28,112 nucleotides of DNA from DATLWN01 sp963764315 (GCA_963764315.1 CAVXSB010000015.1:1-28112); one strand, 5' to 3'; shown: positions 15,732 through 25,589, counted from the stretch's first letter. Numbers and translations are program-made. The notes: generated by a model not told the origin, from the letters alone.

Positions 15732-16945
15732 GTCCGTCCCTCCTTCTTCCCACCCTGCATGCCCTGCCCACGCTGGGCGAAGATCCGTACCAGCTCGGGC
15801 AGGAAGGCCTGCCAGGAGAGCGCCTGTGCCGCCTGCAGGCATCGCTTGCCGAGATCGCGATCCGCCAGCATCGCCTGCAGCCGCTCGACGGCATCGGGCC
15901 ATGTCTCCGGGCGATCGGGATCCACGACCACCCCCAACGCCTGCCGCTGTACCAGCTCGGAATACTGCCCGACCTCCGGCCCGATGAGCACCGGCAATCC
16001 GCAGGCCAGGTATTCCGCAAACTTCAATGGGGATGCCACCCGGTTCACCACCGAGCGGTGGCGCAGCAGGCAGCCGACATCCGCGGCGGCCAGCAGGCCG
16101 GCCAGCTGATGATGGGGCCTGAACTCGACCCGCCATGCCTCGGCCGGCAGATGCGCCAACAGGGCCTCGAAGCGCGCCCGGTCGGGGCTAAAGACCCAGA
16201 ACAGGGCATCCGGGGCGCGTTGCAACAGCTGCTCGAACAGGGCGACGGTTTCGGCCGCGCATTGCCAGGGTGCGGCCGTGCCCACGTAGGCCACGACCAG
16301 GCGATCCCCCAGGCCAAGTTCTGCGCGCAAGGCCTGACGCTCGGTGCCGGCGGGAAACCGCTCCAGATCGACGAGGCAGGGCAGCACGAGCTGTTGCCCG
16401 GCGGCCTCCCCGTACGCGCTGGCAATGAACCGGCCCATCGGTTCCGACACCACGATCCGGTTGTCGAACCGCCGGGCATGCCGTGCCTCGATGCGTTTGC
16501 GCACACGGTAGCGCAGGCCGCCCACGCCCTCCTCCTCGATCAGGCCGAGCTTCAGCCACCACGCATCGGCGGGCAAGCGGCGGCCGCTGAGGTAGAACGC
16601 CCCCAGGCAGCCGGAAGCGATCAGCGTATCGTCCGCCCCCACCCCCTGCATGCGCCGGCGGAAGAAGGCCAGCAGCCTCAGTCGCTCGTAGAGCCGGTAA
16701 AGAAAGCGTGGCAGCCGGGCGAACAGGGTGCCGCCAGGGGCCACGTATACGGCCTCATCGAAATCGGGAAGCCCCTGCTCGCCCGCGGGCATGTCGGCGC
16801 TGAGCCGGAACTGGAACAGATGCACCTGCAGCTCGCAGCCGGCCAGCCGCAGATGCCGGATCATCTCCCGCAGATAGCTCCGGGTGCCGGCGGATTCGAT
16901 CACATCGCCGGCGACGAGCAGATGCACGCGCCTGGCCTCAGTCAT
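15728..16945 (-). CDS. GT4-like glycosyltransferase
   Basis: The product has 405 residues with a GT-B layout, more divergent than the other two GT4 enzymes. The N-terminal domain starts VHLLVAGDVIESAGTRSYLREMIRHLRLAG. The linker has RRFDNRIVVSEPMGRFI. The C-terminal domain has VVAYVGTAAPWQC, WVFSPDRARFEALLAHL and the late donor site VASPLKFAEYLACGLPVLIGPEVGQYSELV, where a KF-E-Y-ACGLPV form replaces the canonical E-x7-E. This form is seen in many capsule and O-antigen transferases. Its ATG overlaps the end of the GT9 gene by 8 bp, and its stop overlaps wecB. The substrate is unknown. Confidence 0.85.
   Translation of the reverse strand: MTEARRVHLLVAGDVIESAGTRSYLREMIRHLRLAGCELQVHLFQFRLSADMPAGEQGLPDFDEAVYVAPGGTLFARLPRFLYRLYERLRLLAFFRRRMQGVGADDTLIASGCLGAFYLSGRRLPADAWWLKLGLIEEEGVGGLRYRVRKRIEARHARRFDNRIVVSEPMGRFIASAYGEAAGQQLVLPCLVDLERFPAGTERQALRAELGLGDRLVVAYVGTAAPWQCAAETVALFEQLLQRAPDALFWVFSPDRARFEALLAHLPAEAWRVEFRPHHQLAGLLAAADVGCLLRHRSVVNRVASPLKFAEYLACGLPVLIGPEVGQYSELVQRQALGVVVDPDRPETWPDAVERLQAMLADRDLGKRCLQAAQALSWQAFLPELVRIFAQRGQGMQGGKKEGRT
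15739..15743 (-). promoter_or_regulatory. Strong ribosome binding site of wecB
   Basis: GGAGG on the minus strand lies seven bases before the wecB ATG, within the last codons of the GT4 gene. It is one of the best Shine-Dalgarno matches in the block and fixes the start. Confidence 0.6.
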
Positions 16946-18062
16946 GCCCGAACAATTCCATGGCCCGATGCATCACCGCTTCCTCCGAGATGGCATCCGG
17001 GGTATCCGCCGTCAGCACGGCGACGTCCTCCCGCCCGTAATTCAGGTACTCCGGCTCCGCATCCGGCCGGCCGCAGATGGCCACACAAGGCGTTCCCACC
17101 GCCACAGCGACATGGAACGGCCCGGAGTCGTGGCCGATGAAGCCGTCGGCCATCGAGATTAGCGCCGCCATCTCGCCCAGACTGGTACGTCCGATCAGGT
17201 TGACGCACTGCGGCATCCTTGCACATAGGCCATCAGCCATCTCCTGCTCGACTTCCACACCAATCAGAACAGGTAGGAAGCTGGCTGCCAGCAGTTTCTC
17301 AGCCAGCACGGCAAAATGCCCCAAGGGCCACATTCTGCCCTCGACCTTTAGCCGCCTCGCCCCTAGGTGCAGGCACACCAGCCGTGTCGCAGCCGGCTCT
17401 GCCTCCAGTAATAGAAGCTTCGCACGCGACTTTTCCTCATCTATTAATGGAAAGACCGTTGCCTCCCCGCAGGGAATGCCGGCCTTCTCCAGAAGCTTCC
17501 GGTACAGGCGTGTGTAATGGGTGTCATCGCGGTCGGCTGCATTCAACGACACATCGAATACGGATTCACCTTGCATGAATCGCGGATCAAAGCCCAAGGA
17601 AAGGCCTGGCGCAAGCCGGCGGACCAGCCACCACTCGACGGCCCACCAGTCCAGCAGGGCAGGCACATGCAGACAGACCAGCATGTCCGGCTTTTGCTCT
17701 GCCATGGCATCGCCAATCTCTCGCAACATTCGGCGCGTGCCGCTGTGCAGCAGGGTACGGCTGTCGAAATCGTACACGGAAAAGGGATACACCCCTTGCA
17801 CCGATGGGAACCGTTTCAAGAATTCGGCAAACAGGGGATCGGAGCACCAGACATGAAGCGCCGCATGGGGAAAGGCTTTCTGTAGAGCCAGGATTGCCGG
17901 CGTCGTGAGCAACATGTCGCCCACACCGCCAAACTGCCACAAGGCGATACTGGTAATTTTTCCCTTATCAGCCGGAAGCCGCCCGGCACTGTTTTTTTCT
18001 GCCAACCTGCGCATCCAAGCCTTTAAGCAGAACAGTTTCAGGCGGACCAGCATATTATCCAC
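16938..18062 (-). CDS. GT9 family (heptosyltransferase-like) glycosyltransferase
   Basis: The product has 374 residues and belongs to glycosyltransferase family 9, which includes ADP-heptose:LPS heptosyltransferases. The N-terminal acceptor loop ALWQFGGVGDMLLTTPAI contains the GGVGD motif at 45-49. The C-terminal donor domain has VCLHLGARRLKVEGRMWPLGHFAVLAEKL and the family signature ADGFIGHDSGPFHVAVAVGTPCVAICG. This enzyme may add a heptose or another sugar; GT9 members in polysaccharide clusters are not all heptosyltransferases. The start is GTG at 18060-18062 with an AGAAGG box six bases upstream; ATG at 18051-18053 is possible. The 3' part (16938 to about 17220) appears more GC-rich than the rest of the gene. 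Confidence 0.88.
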   Translation of the reverse strand: MDNMLVRLKLFCLKAWMRRLAEKNSAGRLPADKGKITSIALWQFGGVGDMLLTTPAILALQKAFPHAALHVWCSDPLFAEFLKRFPSVQGVYPFSVYDFDSRTLLHSGTRRMLREIGDAMAEQKPDMLVCLHVPALLDWWAVEWWLVRRLAPGLSLGFDPRFMQGESVFDVSLNAADRDDTHYTRLYRKLLEKAGIPCGEATVFPLIDEEKSRAKLLLLEAEPAATRLVCLHLGARRLKVEGRMWPLGHFAVLAEKLLAASFLPVLIGVEVEQEMADGLCARMPQCVNLIGRTSLGEMAALISMADGFIGHDSGPFHVAVAVGTPCVAICGRPDAEPEYLNYGREDVAVLTADTPDAISEEAVMHRAMELFGHD

Positions 18063-18083
18063 GAGCCTTCTGGTAATAGCACA

Positions 18084-19028
18084 TTATGCGTTGCGTTTGC
18101 GCGCCAGCACGTGGAGATGCTCTGCCTGGTCGGGAATCGCCCTCTGACGCAAGGACCTAACCCATTCGACCATTTTCTCAAACAATGGGAATCGGCGTGC
18201 TGCGTCATAGAAACGCTTGGCGCGTTCCGGGCTGCCGAAGATCTTGTTCATCCAGCCGGTGCCCGGCACGGGTTTGGATACCCCAAGAACGTCACATCCC
18301 AGCTCGTTCAGCAAACGCGACAAGGTTTCCTGGGAAAAATACAGTACGTGCTCCGGGATCTTGATATGCAGCCAACTGGCACCATCTCGTTTGGCTGAAC
18401 CGGAACAGATATCGGGCGTTTCAAGATACAGGATACCGCCGGGCTTGAGCAGCTTGACGATTTGGCGCATCGTCGGCAACGGTTCGTACAAGTGCTCGAT
18501 CACATGCTGCATGCTGATCACATCGAAGGTCTTGCCCAAAAAATCGACGTCCTCGATCAGGCCCGTATGCACATGATCCAAACCAAAACGCTCACGGGCA
18601 AAGCGAGGCGCAAACGGCGAGCTGTCGAGCCCCATACATTGCCAACCCCGATCCCTGGCCTGGGAGAGAAGAAATCCGGGGCCACAACCAATATCCAGCC
18701 AACTGCCGGGTTCCGGGATGTATTGCATCACCCGATCGACAACCGCCTGACAACTTTCAAGGCGAACCCTTATTTTTTCCGCCTCAAGTACATTTTCATT
18801 GTCTTCGCTGTCTTTTTTCGTACTGGAGCCGTCATAGTACGACTCATCATAAAACTGCTGATGCTCCACACGCGGCTGGGGATTCAAATACACCATCGAA
18901 CAGGATGTACAGCGCACAAGCGGCGGCTCCATTTCGTACAACACCCCGCTATCACGACCGCCGCATAAAGGACACCTGTCTAATTTCACGTATTTGATCA
19001 CATCCACCCCATTCGCGGATTCATCCAT
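18084..19028 (-). CDS. Methyltransferase with N-terminal zinc ribbon
   Basis: The product has 314 residues. An N-terminal zinc-ribbon-like knuckle carries Cys19-x2-Cys22 and Cys40-x2-Cys43 (CPLCGG ... VRCTSCSMVYLNP). A class I SAM methyltransferase domain follows, with SWLDIGCGPGFLLSQA (motif I at 112-118), GLDSSPFA, FDVISMQHVIEHL and LLKPGGILYLETPD. This architecture (Methyltransf_23 after a CxxC pair) is common in O-antigen and EPS clusters, and some members methylate sugar residues. I start it at ATG 19026-19028, which overlaps the GT2 gene by 8 bp; longer in-frame extensions fall inside that gene. It ends with TAA, 21 bp before the GT9 GTG start. Confidence 0.87.
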   Translation of the reverse strand: MDESANGVDVIKYVKLDRCPLCGGRDSGVLYEMEPPLVRCTSCSMVYLNPQPRVEHQQFYDESYYDGSSTKKDSEDNENVLEAEKIRVRLESCQAVVDRVMQYIPEPGSWLDIGCGPGFLLSQARDRGWQCMGLDSSPFAPRFARERFGLDHVHTGLIEDVDFLGKTFDVISMQHVIEHLYEPLPTMRQIVKLLKPGGILYLETPDICSGSAKRDGASWLHIKIPEHVLYFSQETLSRLLNELGCDVLGVSKPVPGTGWMNKIFGSPERAKRFYDAARRFPLFEKMVEWVRSLRQRAIPDQAEHLHVLARKRNA

Positions 19029-20016
19029 TTGGCATCCGCTTCTTATCAAGCTTCTCACCACGCTTGATCCGAAAATACATTTGCATCACCGCGTTATCCA
19101 CCTTCTCGCCGGCTTTGGCAGGTTTCCCGATCAGGACATAGAAAAGAAATCGATATGCGAAACGTTGTACCGGCTTGGTTAGGATGGAGTGCAGGCATGC
19201 TTTCAGCGCATCGCCTGGGGCATTTTCTTCCGCATAGATACATGCCAGGTAATTGTACAGATTCGAGAGCCTGTTCCGGTAAGTTCCGCGAAGCTGCGGC
19301 AACGCCTCGATATCCGGACGATAGGTACGCAGAATACCGACCTCGGCCTCATAGCGTAGCGCAGGGTTCGGCGACAAATGGCTGTGGTGTAACCTTTGCA
19401 CGCCTGAATACACGTCCGGACAGAACCCGACACACTTCCCCCTGGACATGCGAAGGAGAAAGTCATAATCCTCAGCCGCCCTGTATTCCGTGTTGAAACC
19501 ACCCGAGGCCCTGACATCGGCCAGGCGGAACACCGGCGTCATGATGTGCATGCCGCCATACCCACGCAGTAAACTGGAAAACACATCACCCTGCATAATC
19601 CCATCCGGATGGGGGAAGAAATCCGGGGATGTCCCGACGATTTCGCCGCTACTGTTGGCAATCTTCCACAGGCTGTATACCCAATCCCATTCTGGGTGCT
19701 GTTCAAGATAAGCGCAGCGTGCGCGAAGGCTGTCGTCCAGCATCCAGTCATCGGCATCGAGAAATGCGATCAACTCGTAACGCGCATTTTCGATACCGAG
19801 ATTACGCGCCCTTGAAACCCCCCCGTTGTCTTGCCTGAACACCCTGATCCTTCCCTCGTAAGCACGAAGCACATCCATGGTGTTATCCGTGGATGCATCG
19901 TCGACAACGATCACGTCGGTCTCGACACCCTTCTGACTCAACGCACTATCGATTGCTTTCGCGATAAACTTTCCATAGTTGTAGGTCGGGATAACAATGC
20001 TGACCTTCGTGTTCAC
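19021..20016 (-). CDS. GT2 family glycosyltransferase
   Basis: The product has 331 residues and the GT-A fold of family 2. It starts VSIVIPTYNYGKFIAKAIDSALSQ, then IVVDDASTDNTMDVLRAYEG, GGVSRARNLGIENA and the metal-binding FLDADDW. An acceptor-side acidic site reads EYRAAEDYDFLLRMSRG. The C-terminal 100 residues are alpha-helical and rich in basic residues. The start is GTG at 20014-20016, which overlaps the FkbM stop as GTGA. It is clearly paralogous to the GT2 at 20953-21840: the openings, the DDxSTDxT motif, the RARNLG/AARNLG block and HPEWDWVY/HPECGWVY line up. Donor and linkage are unknown. Confidence 0.9.
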   Translation of the reverse strand: MNTKVSIVIPTYNYGKFIAKAIDSALSQKGVETDVIVVDDASTDNTMDVLRAYEGRIRVFRQDNGGVSRARNLGIENARYELIAFLDADDWMLDDSLRARCAYLEQHPEWDWVYSLWKIANSSGEIVGTSPDFFPHPDGIMQGDVFSSLLRGYGGMHIMTPVFRLADVRASGGFNTEYRAAEDYDFLLRMSRGKCVGFCPDVYSGVQRLHHSHLSPNPALRYEAEVGILRTYRPDIEALPQLRGTYRNRLSNLYNYLACIYAEENAPGDALKACLHSILTKPVQRFAYRFLFYVLIGKPAKAGEKVDNAVMQMYFRIKRGEKLDKKRMPNG

Positions 20017-20894
20017 GCTCTTCGTCCGGGAATGAAAAACACATTCAGAAGAGCCGAGGGCTTTTCGCCCTGCAACGGGCTCAAACCACCGGATTTTGTG
20101 ACGATAAAGGGTTTAAAGCCGCGCTTCTCCATGAAGTCGTAAAAGTCTGCTGGCGTTGTCTGCACTTGTTTCAGAAGGCTTTCGACAATCTCTGCCATCA
20201 CGACAAGGTTGGGGTTCCGCGCCATCACCCTCTCTGCACCTTTCAGCACCTCAAGGTCATAGCCTTCGGCATCGACCTTCAAGAAATCGACACGTTCAAT
20301 GTCATTCATATCACAAAAATCGTCCAGCGATACCGCCTCGACTTCCACCTCCGTATTGGAAGAGGTTCCCTGAGCCGGAAGCAAAGAACCGATATCTTGG
20401 CAAGTCTCTTCACTGGGAGGATAGAACCGCATCGTCTTGCTTTCTGCAGCAACGGCCTTGGGAACCAAGCAAACATTCTCGGCATCGTTAAGTTCGACGT
20501 TCTCTTTCAAACGGAGGAATATGGAAGCGTTCGGATCAAAGGCATATACACGGCCCGTTTCCGTTACCAAGCGGGAGGCGAGAAGAGCGTACTGCCCGAC
20601 ATTGGCACCGATGTCGAAAACGACGTCTCCCGGTTTTATGAATTTACGGAATGCAGCCACATCGTCAGGGCCATAGTAATGAAAACAGAATATCCCTTTC
20701 TGCACACGCTCCGCGATATCGAGATGGAAGATGATGCCATCCTTGTTGGCAAAGTGGATATCACGTGGCGTATATCCGGTCACACCATCCAGTAGGATCT
20801 TCTTGAACAGGCCAAACGGAGAATAGCGAAGATAGAAAAGGCCCAGCGAATAGACCGGCCGCCACTTGCCAATTTTGAACTCCCAAAGACTCAC
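20013..20894 (-). CDS. FkbM family methyltransferase
   Basis: The product has 293 residues. It is a SAM-dependent O-methyltransferase of the FkbM family. It shows the characteristic KPGDVVFDIGANVGQYALLAS (DIGANVG at 94-100), AFDPNASIFLRLKENVELN, VSLDDFCDMNDIERVDFLKVDAEGYDLEVLKGAE and a hydrophobic C-terminal strand. The FLKVDAEGYD block is the best diagnostic feature. In surface-glycan clusters these enzymes often methylate sugar hydroxyls, sometimes capping chains. The start is GTG at 20892-20894 with an AGGAGG ribosome site just upstream, which makes this start convincing. It follows a 58-bp gap after the GT2 stop at 20953, one of the larger gaps in the block. Confidence 0.9.
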   Translation of the reverse strand: MSLWEFKIGKWRPVYSLGLFYLRYSPFGLFKKILLDGVTGYTPRDIHFANKDGIIFHLDIAERVQKGIFCFHYYGPDDVAAFRKFIKPGDVVFDIGANVGQYALLASRLVTETGRVYAFDPNASIFLRLKENVELNDAENVCLVPKAVAAESKTMRFYPPSEETCQDIGSLLPAQGTSSNTEVEVEAVSLDDFCDMNDIERVDFLKVDAEGYDLEVLKGAERVMARNPNLVVMAEIVESLLKQVQTTPADFYDFMEKRGFKPFIVTKSGGLSPLQGEKPSALLNVFFIPGRRA

Positions 20895-20898
20895 CTTA

Positions 20899-20904
20899 CC
20901 TCCT
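20899..20904 (-). promoter_or_regulatory. Strong ribosome binding site of the FkbM gene
   Basis: AGGAGG on the minus strand lies four bases before the GTG start of the FkbM gene, with another GGAGG overlapping at 20902-20906. It supports the unusual GTG start. The rest of the 58-bp gap shows no obvious terminator. Confidence 0.6.
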
Positions 20905-20952
20905 CCCTATGCTTCGGCGAGGAAACGACGTTGCAGCACCCACCTTCTCGCC

Positions 20953-21840
20953 TCACATCCAGCTTCTCAGAAGATACCAATAGGTCTTCCACTGTAGCGG
21001 ATTTTTCCTGGCAGCCCTTATTAAATATTTCCTAGCCTGGTCACAGGCACCCTCCACGAGCAGATGTGCGGAACGTTCGAGCAACACCCGAGCCACCCGT
21101 TTACGCCATGCATGGCCAAGTCGCCGCACATCCTGCGGATATCTCACCTCCGCATCCTCCAGAAGCGTTAAAAGCGTACGGTAGTTATCCTTGCTGCTAT
21201 GAGAGATTGAATGGGGATGCGTCACCACCACCACATTGCTCTCTTCAATAAATCCGACCCGAGCAATCGCCGCCAACCGTAGCCAGAGCTCGTAGTCCTG
21301 CAAAACCGGGAGGTCTACCCGGAAGCCGCCGATTTTCCTTATCAACTTGCATTTTGCCAAAACAGTGCTCGTCTGGATCAATTCGCCCAGCAACAAATAA
21401 GAAAGAATATTTCCCTGTCTGGCGTGGCGGTAGGCAAACCGAGAATAATCCCACGCAGCAGTATCATCGACTCCCTGCTCATTGAGATACACCTGTGGAC
21501 CATAAACCCAGCCACATTCCGGATGTTGCCGTAGATAATTCAGGCGTGACAGCAAGGCATGCGGTTGCAGCTGGTCGTCGGCATCGAGAAACAGTAAGAA
21601 TTCCCCCCGCGCCTGCTGCAGACCGAGATTCCGCGCGGCAGGAGCCCCCTGGTTCTCTTGCCTCAACGCATGGATACGCCCTTCATACGACCTCAGGATC
21701 TCCGGGGTATGGTCCGTGGAACCATCATCGACAACAATGATCTCGACATCGACACCCTGCTGCGAAAGCACGCTGTCGATGGCCGTCGACAGGTAACGAC
21801 CATAATTGTAGGTCGGTATGACCACGCTTATCTCAACCAT
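20953..21840 (-). CDS. GT2 family glycosyltransferase
   Basis: The product has 295 residues and is a family 2 GT-A glycosyltransferase. It begins MVEISVVIPTYNYGRYLSTAI, continues IIVVDDGSTDHTPEILRSYEG, QGAPAARNLGLQQARGEFLLFLDADDQL (donor and metal site) and has the late acidic site PVLQDYELWLRLAA. The start at ATG 21838-21840 is the one that puts the conserved strand at residue 5; a longer form would add MVGTMHGGR. It lies 20 bp downstream of the flippase stop. It is paralogous to the GT2 at 19021-20016, with the FkbM gene between them. A degraded inverted copy occurs at about 27072-27941. Confidence 0.9.
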   Translation of the reverse strand: MVEISVVIPTYNYGRYLSTAIDSVLSQQGVDVEIIVVDDGSTDHTPEILRSYEGRIHALRQENQGAPAARNLGLQQARGEFLLFLDADDQLQPHALLSRLNYLRQHPECGWVYGPQVYLNEQGVDDTAAWDYSRFAYRHARQGNILSYLLLGELIQTSTVLAKCKLIRKIGGFRVDLPVLQDYELWLRLAAIARVGFIEESNVVVVTHPHSISHSSKDNYRTLLTLLEDAEVRYPQDVRRLGHAWRKRVARVLLERSAHLLVEGACDQARKYLIRAARKNPLQWKTYWYLLRSWM

Positions 21841-21860
21841 CCGCCCCCCATGCATCGTGC

Positions 21861-23285
21861 CTACCACGCTGCCGGCTTCCGTCGGCGATGACGAATGCTC
21901 AGCATATACGCGCCCAATTCACTCATGCCACCGACCGCAATCGTCAGCAACAGAACCATCGCACCACTCATGCCCGAGGCCTTAGCTAGCCAATAGGTGA
22001 TCAACAAAGGCAGCGCGATCAGAGTACCAATAGCAATGCCGCTAAGGCCCCCCTTCGCCAATATCCAGGGAGAGATGGACAGCACGGACGCCGAGATCCG
22101 CAGCATTGGCAAAACCAAGGCCACCGAGGTCAAGGCATAGGAAATTGCGACGCCATCAATCCCCCACGGAATGCCGGCAAAAAAACTACACACGATGGCG
22201 GGTGTCGAAAGCGCACCCCAGCGGGCCATCTGGCCCGTTCTCCGACTGACGGTATAAGCCAGACCGGTTTGCGAGAGCGGAGCCTGCATCACGCCCAGCA
22301 AGGCTAATACCTGCAACGGAATGAGCGCGCCCCGCCAAGCCTTACCAAACACAACGTCGATGAGATCGGGTGCCGCCACGGCAATCCCCAGGCACAGTGG
22401 CGTCGTGAATGTCGCCACGTCCCGCATCACCTGGGCAAGCCCATGCCCAACCTGAGTCCAATCAGGAGCCAATTTGGATAGCCGTGGGTAGGCGATGCCG
22501 CCCACAACTCCGCCGATCTCCCGCAGCGGCATCATCAGGGCCTTGTAGGCGAGCAGATACAACCCCAAGGCTTGGCTGCCGAGGAAAAAGCCGACGATGA
22601 CGTTATCGGCATAGCGATTGAGCACATTCAGGGCATCGAACCCGACCAGCCCCTTACCAAAATGGATCACATCACGGATATGCTGTCGGGAGGGCCGGCC
22701 AACCTCGGGACTCAGCCAGAGCCACATCAGCACCAGGCCGCTCAGGCTACCCATCACCTGGAAAAGCAGGATCGGCCAGAAATCGTGCCGCCAATGGCTT
22801 AAGAGCAGCGCAGTAGCGGATGCGATGATGGCGCAGAACAGGGGCACCCAACCCAACAGCCAGAAACGCTGCTGGCGCTGGATCAGGGAGGCCGGCACGG
22901 AGCTCAGGGCCGTCACCAGCAGGGACACGCTGACGATGACCCAGATCATCGTCAGTTTTTGCTCGCCATAGAATCTGACCACCAGCGGCGTGCAGGCAAG
23001 GCTCACGAGCATGGTCACGACCCCCATCGTACGGAGCACCAGGACCGCCGCCCCCGTTTTCGATGGCGTCAGATCCGGATCCGACACCAGCGAGGAGCCT
23101 GCGCCTGCAGTCTTGAACACGTTGAAAGCGACCATCAGTCCCGTCGCCATGGCGACCAGTCCGAAGGGGCTCGGCCCCAGGATGCGCATCAGATAGGCCG
23201 TTGTCGCGAACTCGATGATGATCGTCAGCGCGCGGCCGCTTCCAAGGGCGACGCTTGCTGGCAGGTGGATCAGGCGCGATTGCAT
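21861..23285 (-). CDS. wzx: Wzx-type polysaccharide flippase (MOP superfamily)
   Basis: This is an integral membrane protein of about 474 residues with roughly twelve to fourteen hydrophobic segments. It matches the Wzx/WzxC branch of the MOP superfamily, which flips lipid-linked oligosaccharides from the cytoplasmic to the periplasmic leaflet. Family-like features are the N-terminal SGRALTIIIEFATTAYLMRILGPSPFGLVAMAT, FGKGLVGFDALNVLNRYADNVIVGFFLGSQALGLYLLAYKALMMPL, and IVCSFFAGIPWGIDGVAISYALTS. The ATG at 23283-23285 is the only in-frame start seen here. The inverted copy has one more A near 23280, which would open the frame to an ATG that overlaps the preceding stop as TAATG (23323). The true N-terminus may therefore carry about 13 extra residues. 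Confidence 0.88.
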   Translation of the reverse strand: MQSRLIHLPASVALGSGRALTIIIEFATTAYLMRILGPSPFGLVAMATGLMVAFNVFKTAGAGSSLVSDPDLTPSKTGAAVLVLRTMGVVTMLVSLACTPLVVRFYGEQKLTMIWVIVSVSLLVTALSSVPASLIQRQQRFWLLGWVPLFCAIIASATALLLSHWRHDFWPILLFQVMGSLSGLVLMWLWLSPEVGRPSRQHIRDVIHFGKGLVGFDALNVLNRYADNVIVGFFLGSQALGLYLLAYKALMMPLREIGGVVGGIAYPRLSKLAPDWTQVGHGLAQVMRDVATFTTPLCLGIAVAAPDLIDVVFGKAWRGALIPLQVLALLGVMQAPLSQTGLAYTVSRRTGQMARWGALSTPAIVCSFFAGIPWGIDGVAISYALTSVALVLPMLRISASVLSISPWILAKGGLSGIAIGTLIALPLLITYWLAKASGMSGAMVLLLTIAVGGMSELGAYMLSIRHRRRKPAAW

Positions 23286-23322
23286 GCCGCCAGGAATCGT
23301 ATCGGAGCAAACACCTCGGGCA

Positions 23323-24420
23323 TTAAGGCCTGCGAGCCAGAACGGCCCAGTTTTTGGCTAGTCTTGGCATCGTCCGCAGGACCGGAAGATCGGCATAATG
23401 CCGGATCGCGCCGCACAGGACGGGGTATCGAGAAACCCAACTGCCGGACCGGTTATTCAGGGCGAACACGGGCTCGCGGTCGACGAACTGCAGGCCCAGT
23501 GCGGTCATGATTTGCCTCCACTGGTTGAAGGATCGGAAACGGGTATGCGATACGGGCCGCCCATCCTCGCGCAGAGCATCGGTCAACAGCAGATAGCCGC
23601 CGGGCGGCAGCAAGGCCACGAGCGGCTTAAGCGTCAGCAGCACCCTTTCGTCATCCAAAATATGGTACAGCACATCAATGGCGGTGATGATGTCCGGCTT
23701 CATGGCCGACAGATCGGGCGCATCGTTGACGAGATCGGCGCAGACATAGCGGCGATCCGGATGCTCGTGCACAAGCCTGTCGATCACCTCGGGAACGATG
23801 TCGATGCCGTAGGTCTGGCCGCTGCCCAGACGCTCCCAGAGCCCCTCAAAATACCCGGTGCCGCAGCCGAAATCGAGAATACGCTTCCCGGCGATGGAAA
23901 CCTTGTTTCGGGTCAACAGGCGTTGATAGGCGCGTTCCTTTCCACGGTATAACCATGCCTGCCAGGCCGGCGACAGGCTGCTGGCGCTCGTGCCCTGAAG
24001 CGTCGGGCACCGCCCGATACGCTCCCGCCGGTATGCGATATCGTCGAACGCATCGCGCCTCGCCGTGCCGCCATCCTTGCTGCACACCGCGAACAGATCG
24101 TGCGCCTGCTCCAAACCGTTGATATCGAAGTAGAAGTTCTCCGGAAGATCGCCATCTTCCTGGCCGGCCAGGCCCTGGATCATCTCAAGGCCTGGGTTCA
24201 GGGGGCTTTCTCTCATCCCGCTGATCCTTCTCCCCAGCCATCGCAGGGGCGCCGCCCAGGGGCCGCCCAAATAATGCGGCCATGGGTCTCGCCAGACCCG
24301 GCGCCGTTCGATGCGGTCGGCATCCGGCTTGGCGAACAGCCCGTAACACGTGACGGGCTTGAATACTGTCCCCAGCGCATGCCGCCATGCATCCTCGTCG
24401 TATTCCCGAAGATGCTCTTC

Positions 24421-24432
<12 letters not shown>
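23323..24432 (-). CDS. Class I SAM-dependent methyltransferase, upstream sequence unreliable
   Basis: From the ATG at 24430-24432 the frame gives about 369 residues. The SAM motif I LDFGCGTG is near 186-193, followed by YGIDIVPEVIDRL, DIITAIDVLYHILDD and LPPGGYLLLTDALRE, which resemble the DUF1698/CmoB-like methyltransferase group. The first 180 residues are an extra domain with DEDAW...GLFAKPDADR and YFDINGLEQA. In this frame the sequence upstream of the ATG becomes a lysine run, because the 51-T tract follows directly, so the true 5' end cannot be trusted; the gene may begin here or be cut. Its TAA at 23323-23325 may overlap the flippase start (TAATG). It is the first readable gene of the operon. 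Confidence 0.8.
24408..24420. repeat. Small palindrome at the turning point
   Basis: GAAGA-TGC-TCTTC is a 5-base-arm palindrome with a 3-base centre. The inverted copy begins with its reverse complement at 24495-24507. The turn of the large inverted repeat therefore coincides with a sequence able to fold on itself. Confidence 0.8.

Positions 24433-25588
<1,156 letters not shown>

Positions 25589-25589
<1 letters not shown>

Larger units (their letters stand above)
20784..24420. repeat. Left arm of a 3.6-kb inverted repeat
   Basis: Reverse-complementing this stretch gives the sequence that follows the T tract, starting with the 13-base GAAGATGCTCTTC at 24408-24420 and continuing to the last bases of the window. 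It contains the intact copies of the methyltransferase, flippase and GT2 genes and the start of the FkbM gene. The left boundary is only where the window ends, so the true repeat may be longer. This arm keeps open reading frames and is probably the authentic genomic sequence. Confidence 0.9.

Noticed and set aside
14484..16109. Long plus-strand open frame opposite wecB
   Set aside because: It is an antisense shadow of wecB, which has every family signature on the other strand.
16058..17140. Plus-strand open frame opposite the GT4 and GT9 genes
   Set aside because: It has antisense composition, lacks motifs and is fully covered by two well-supported genes.
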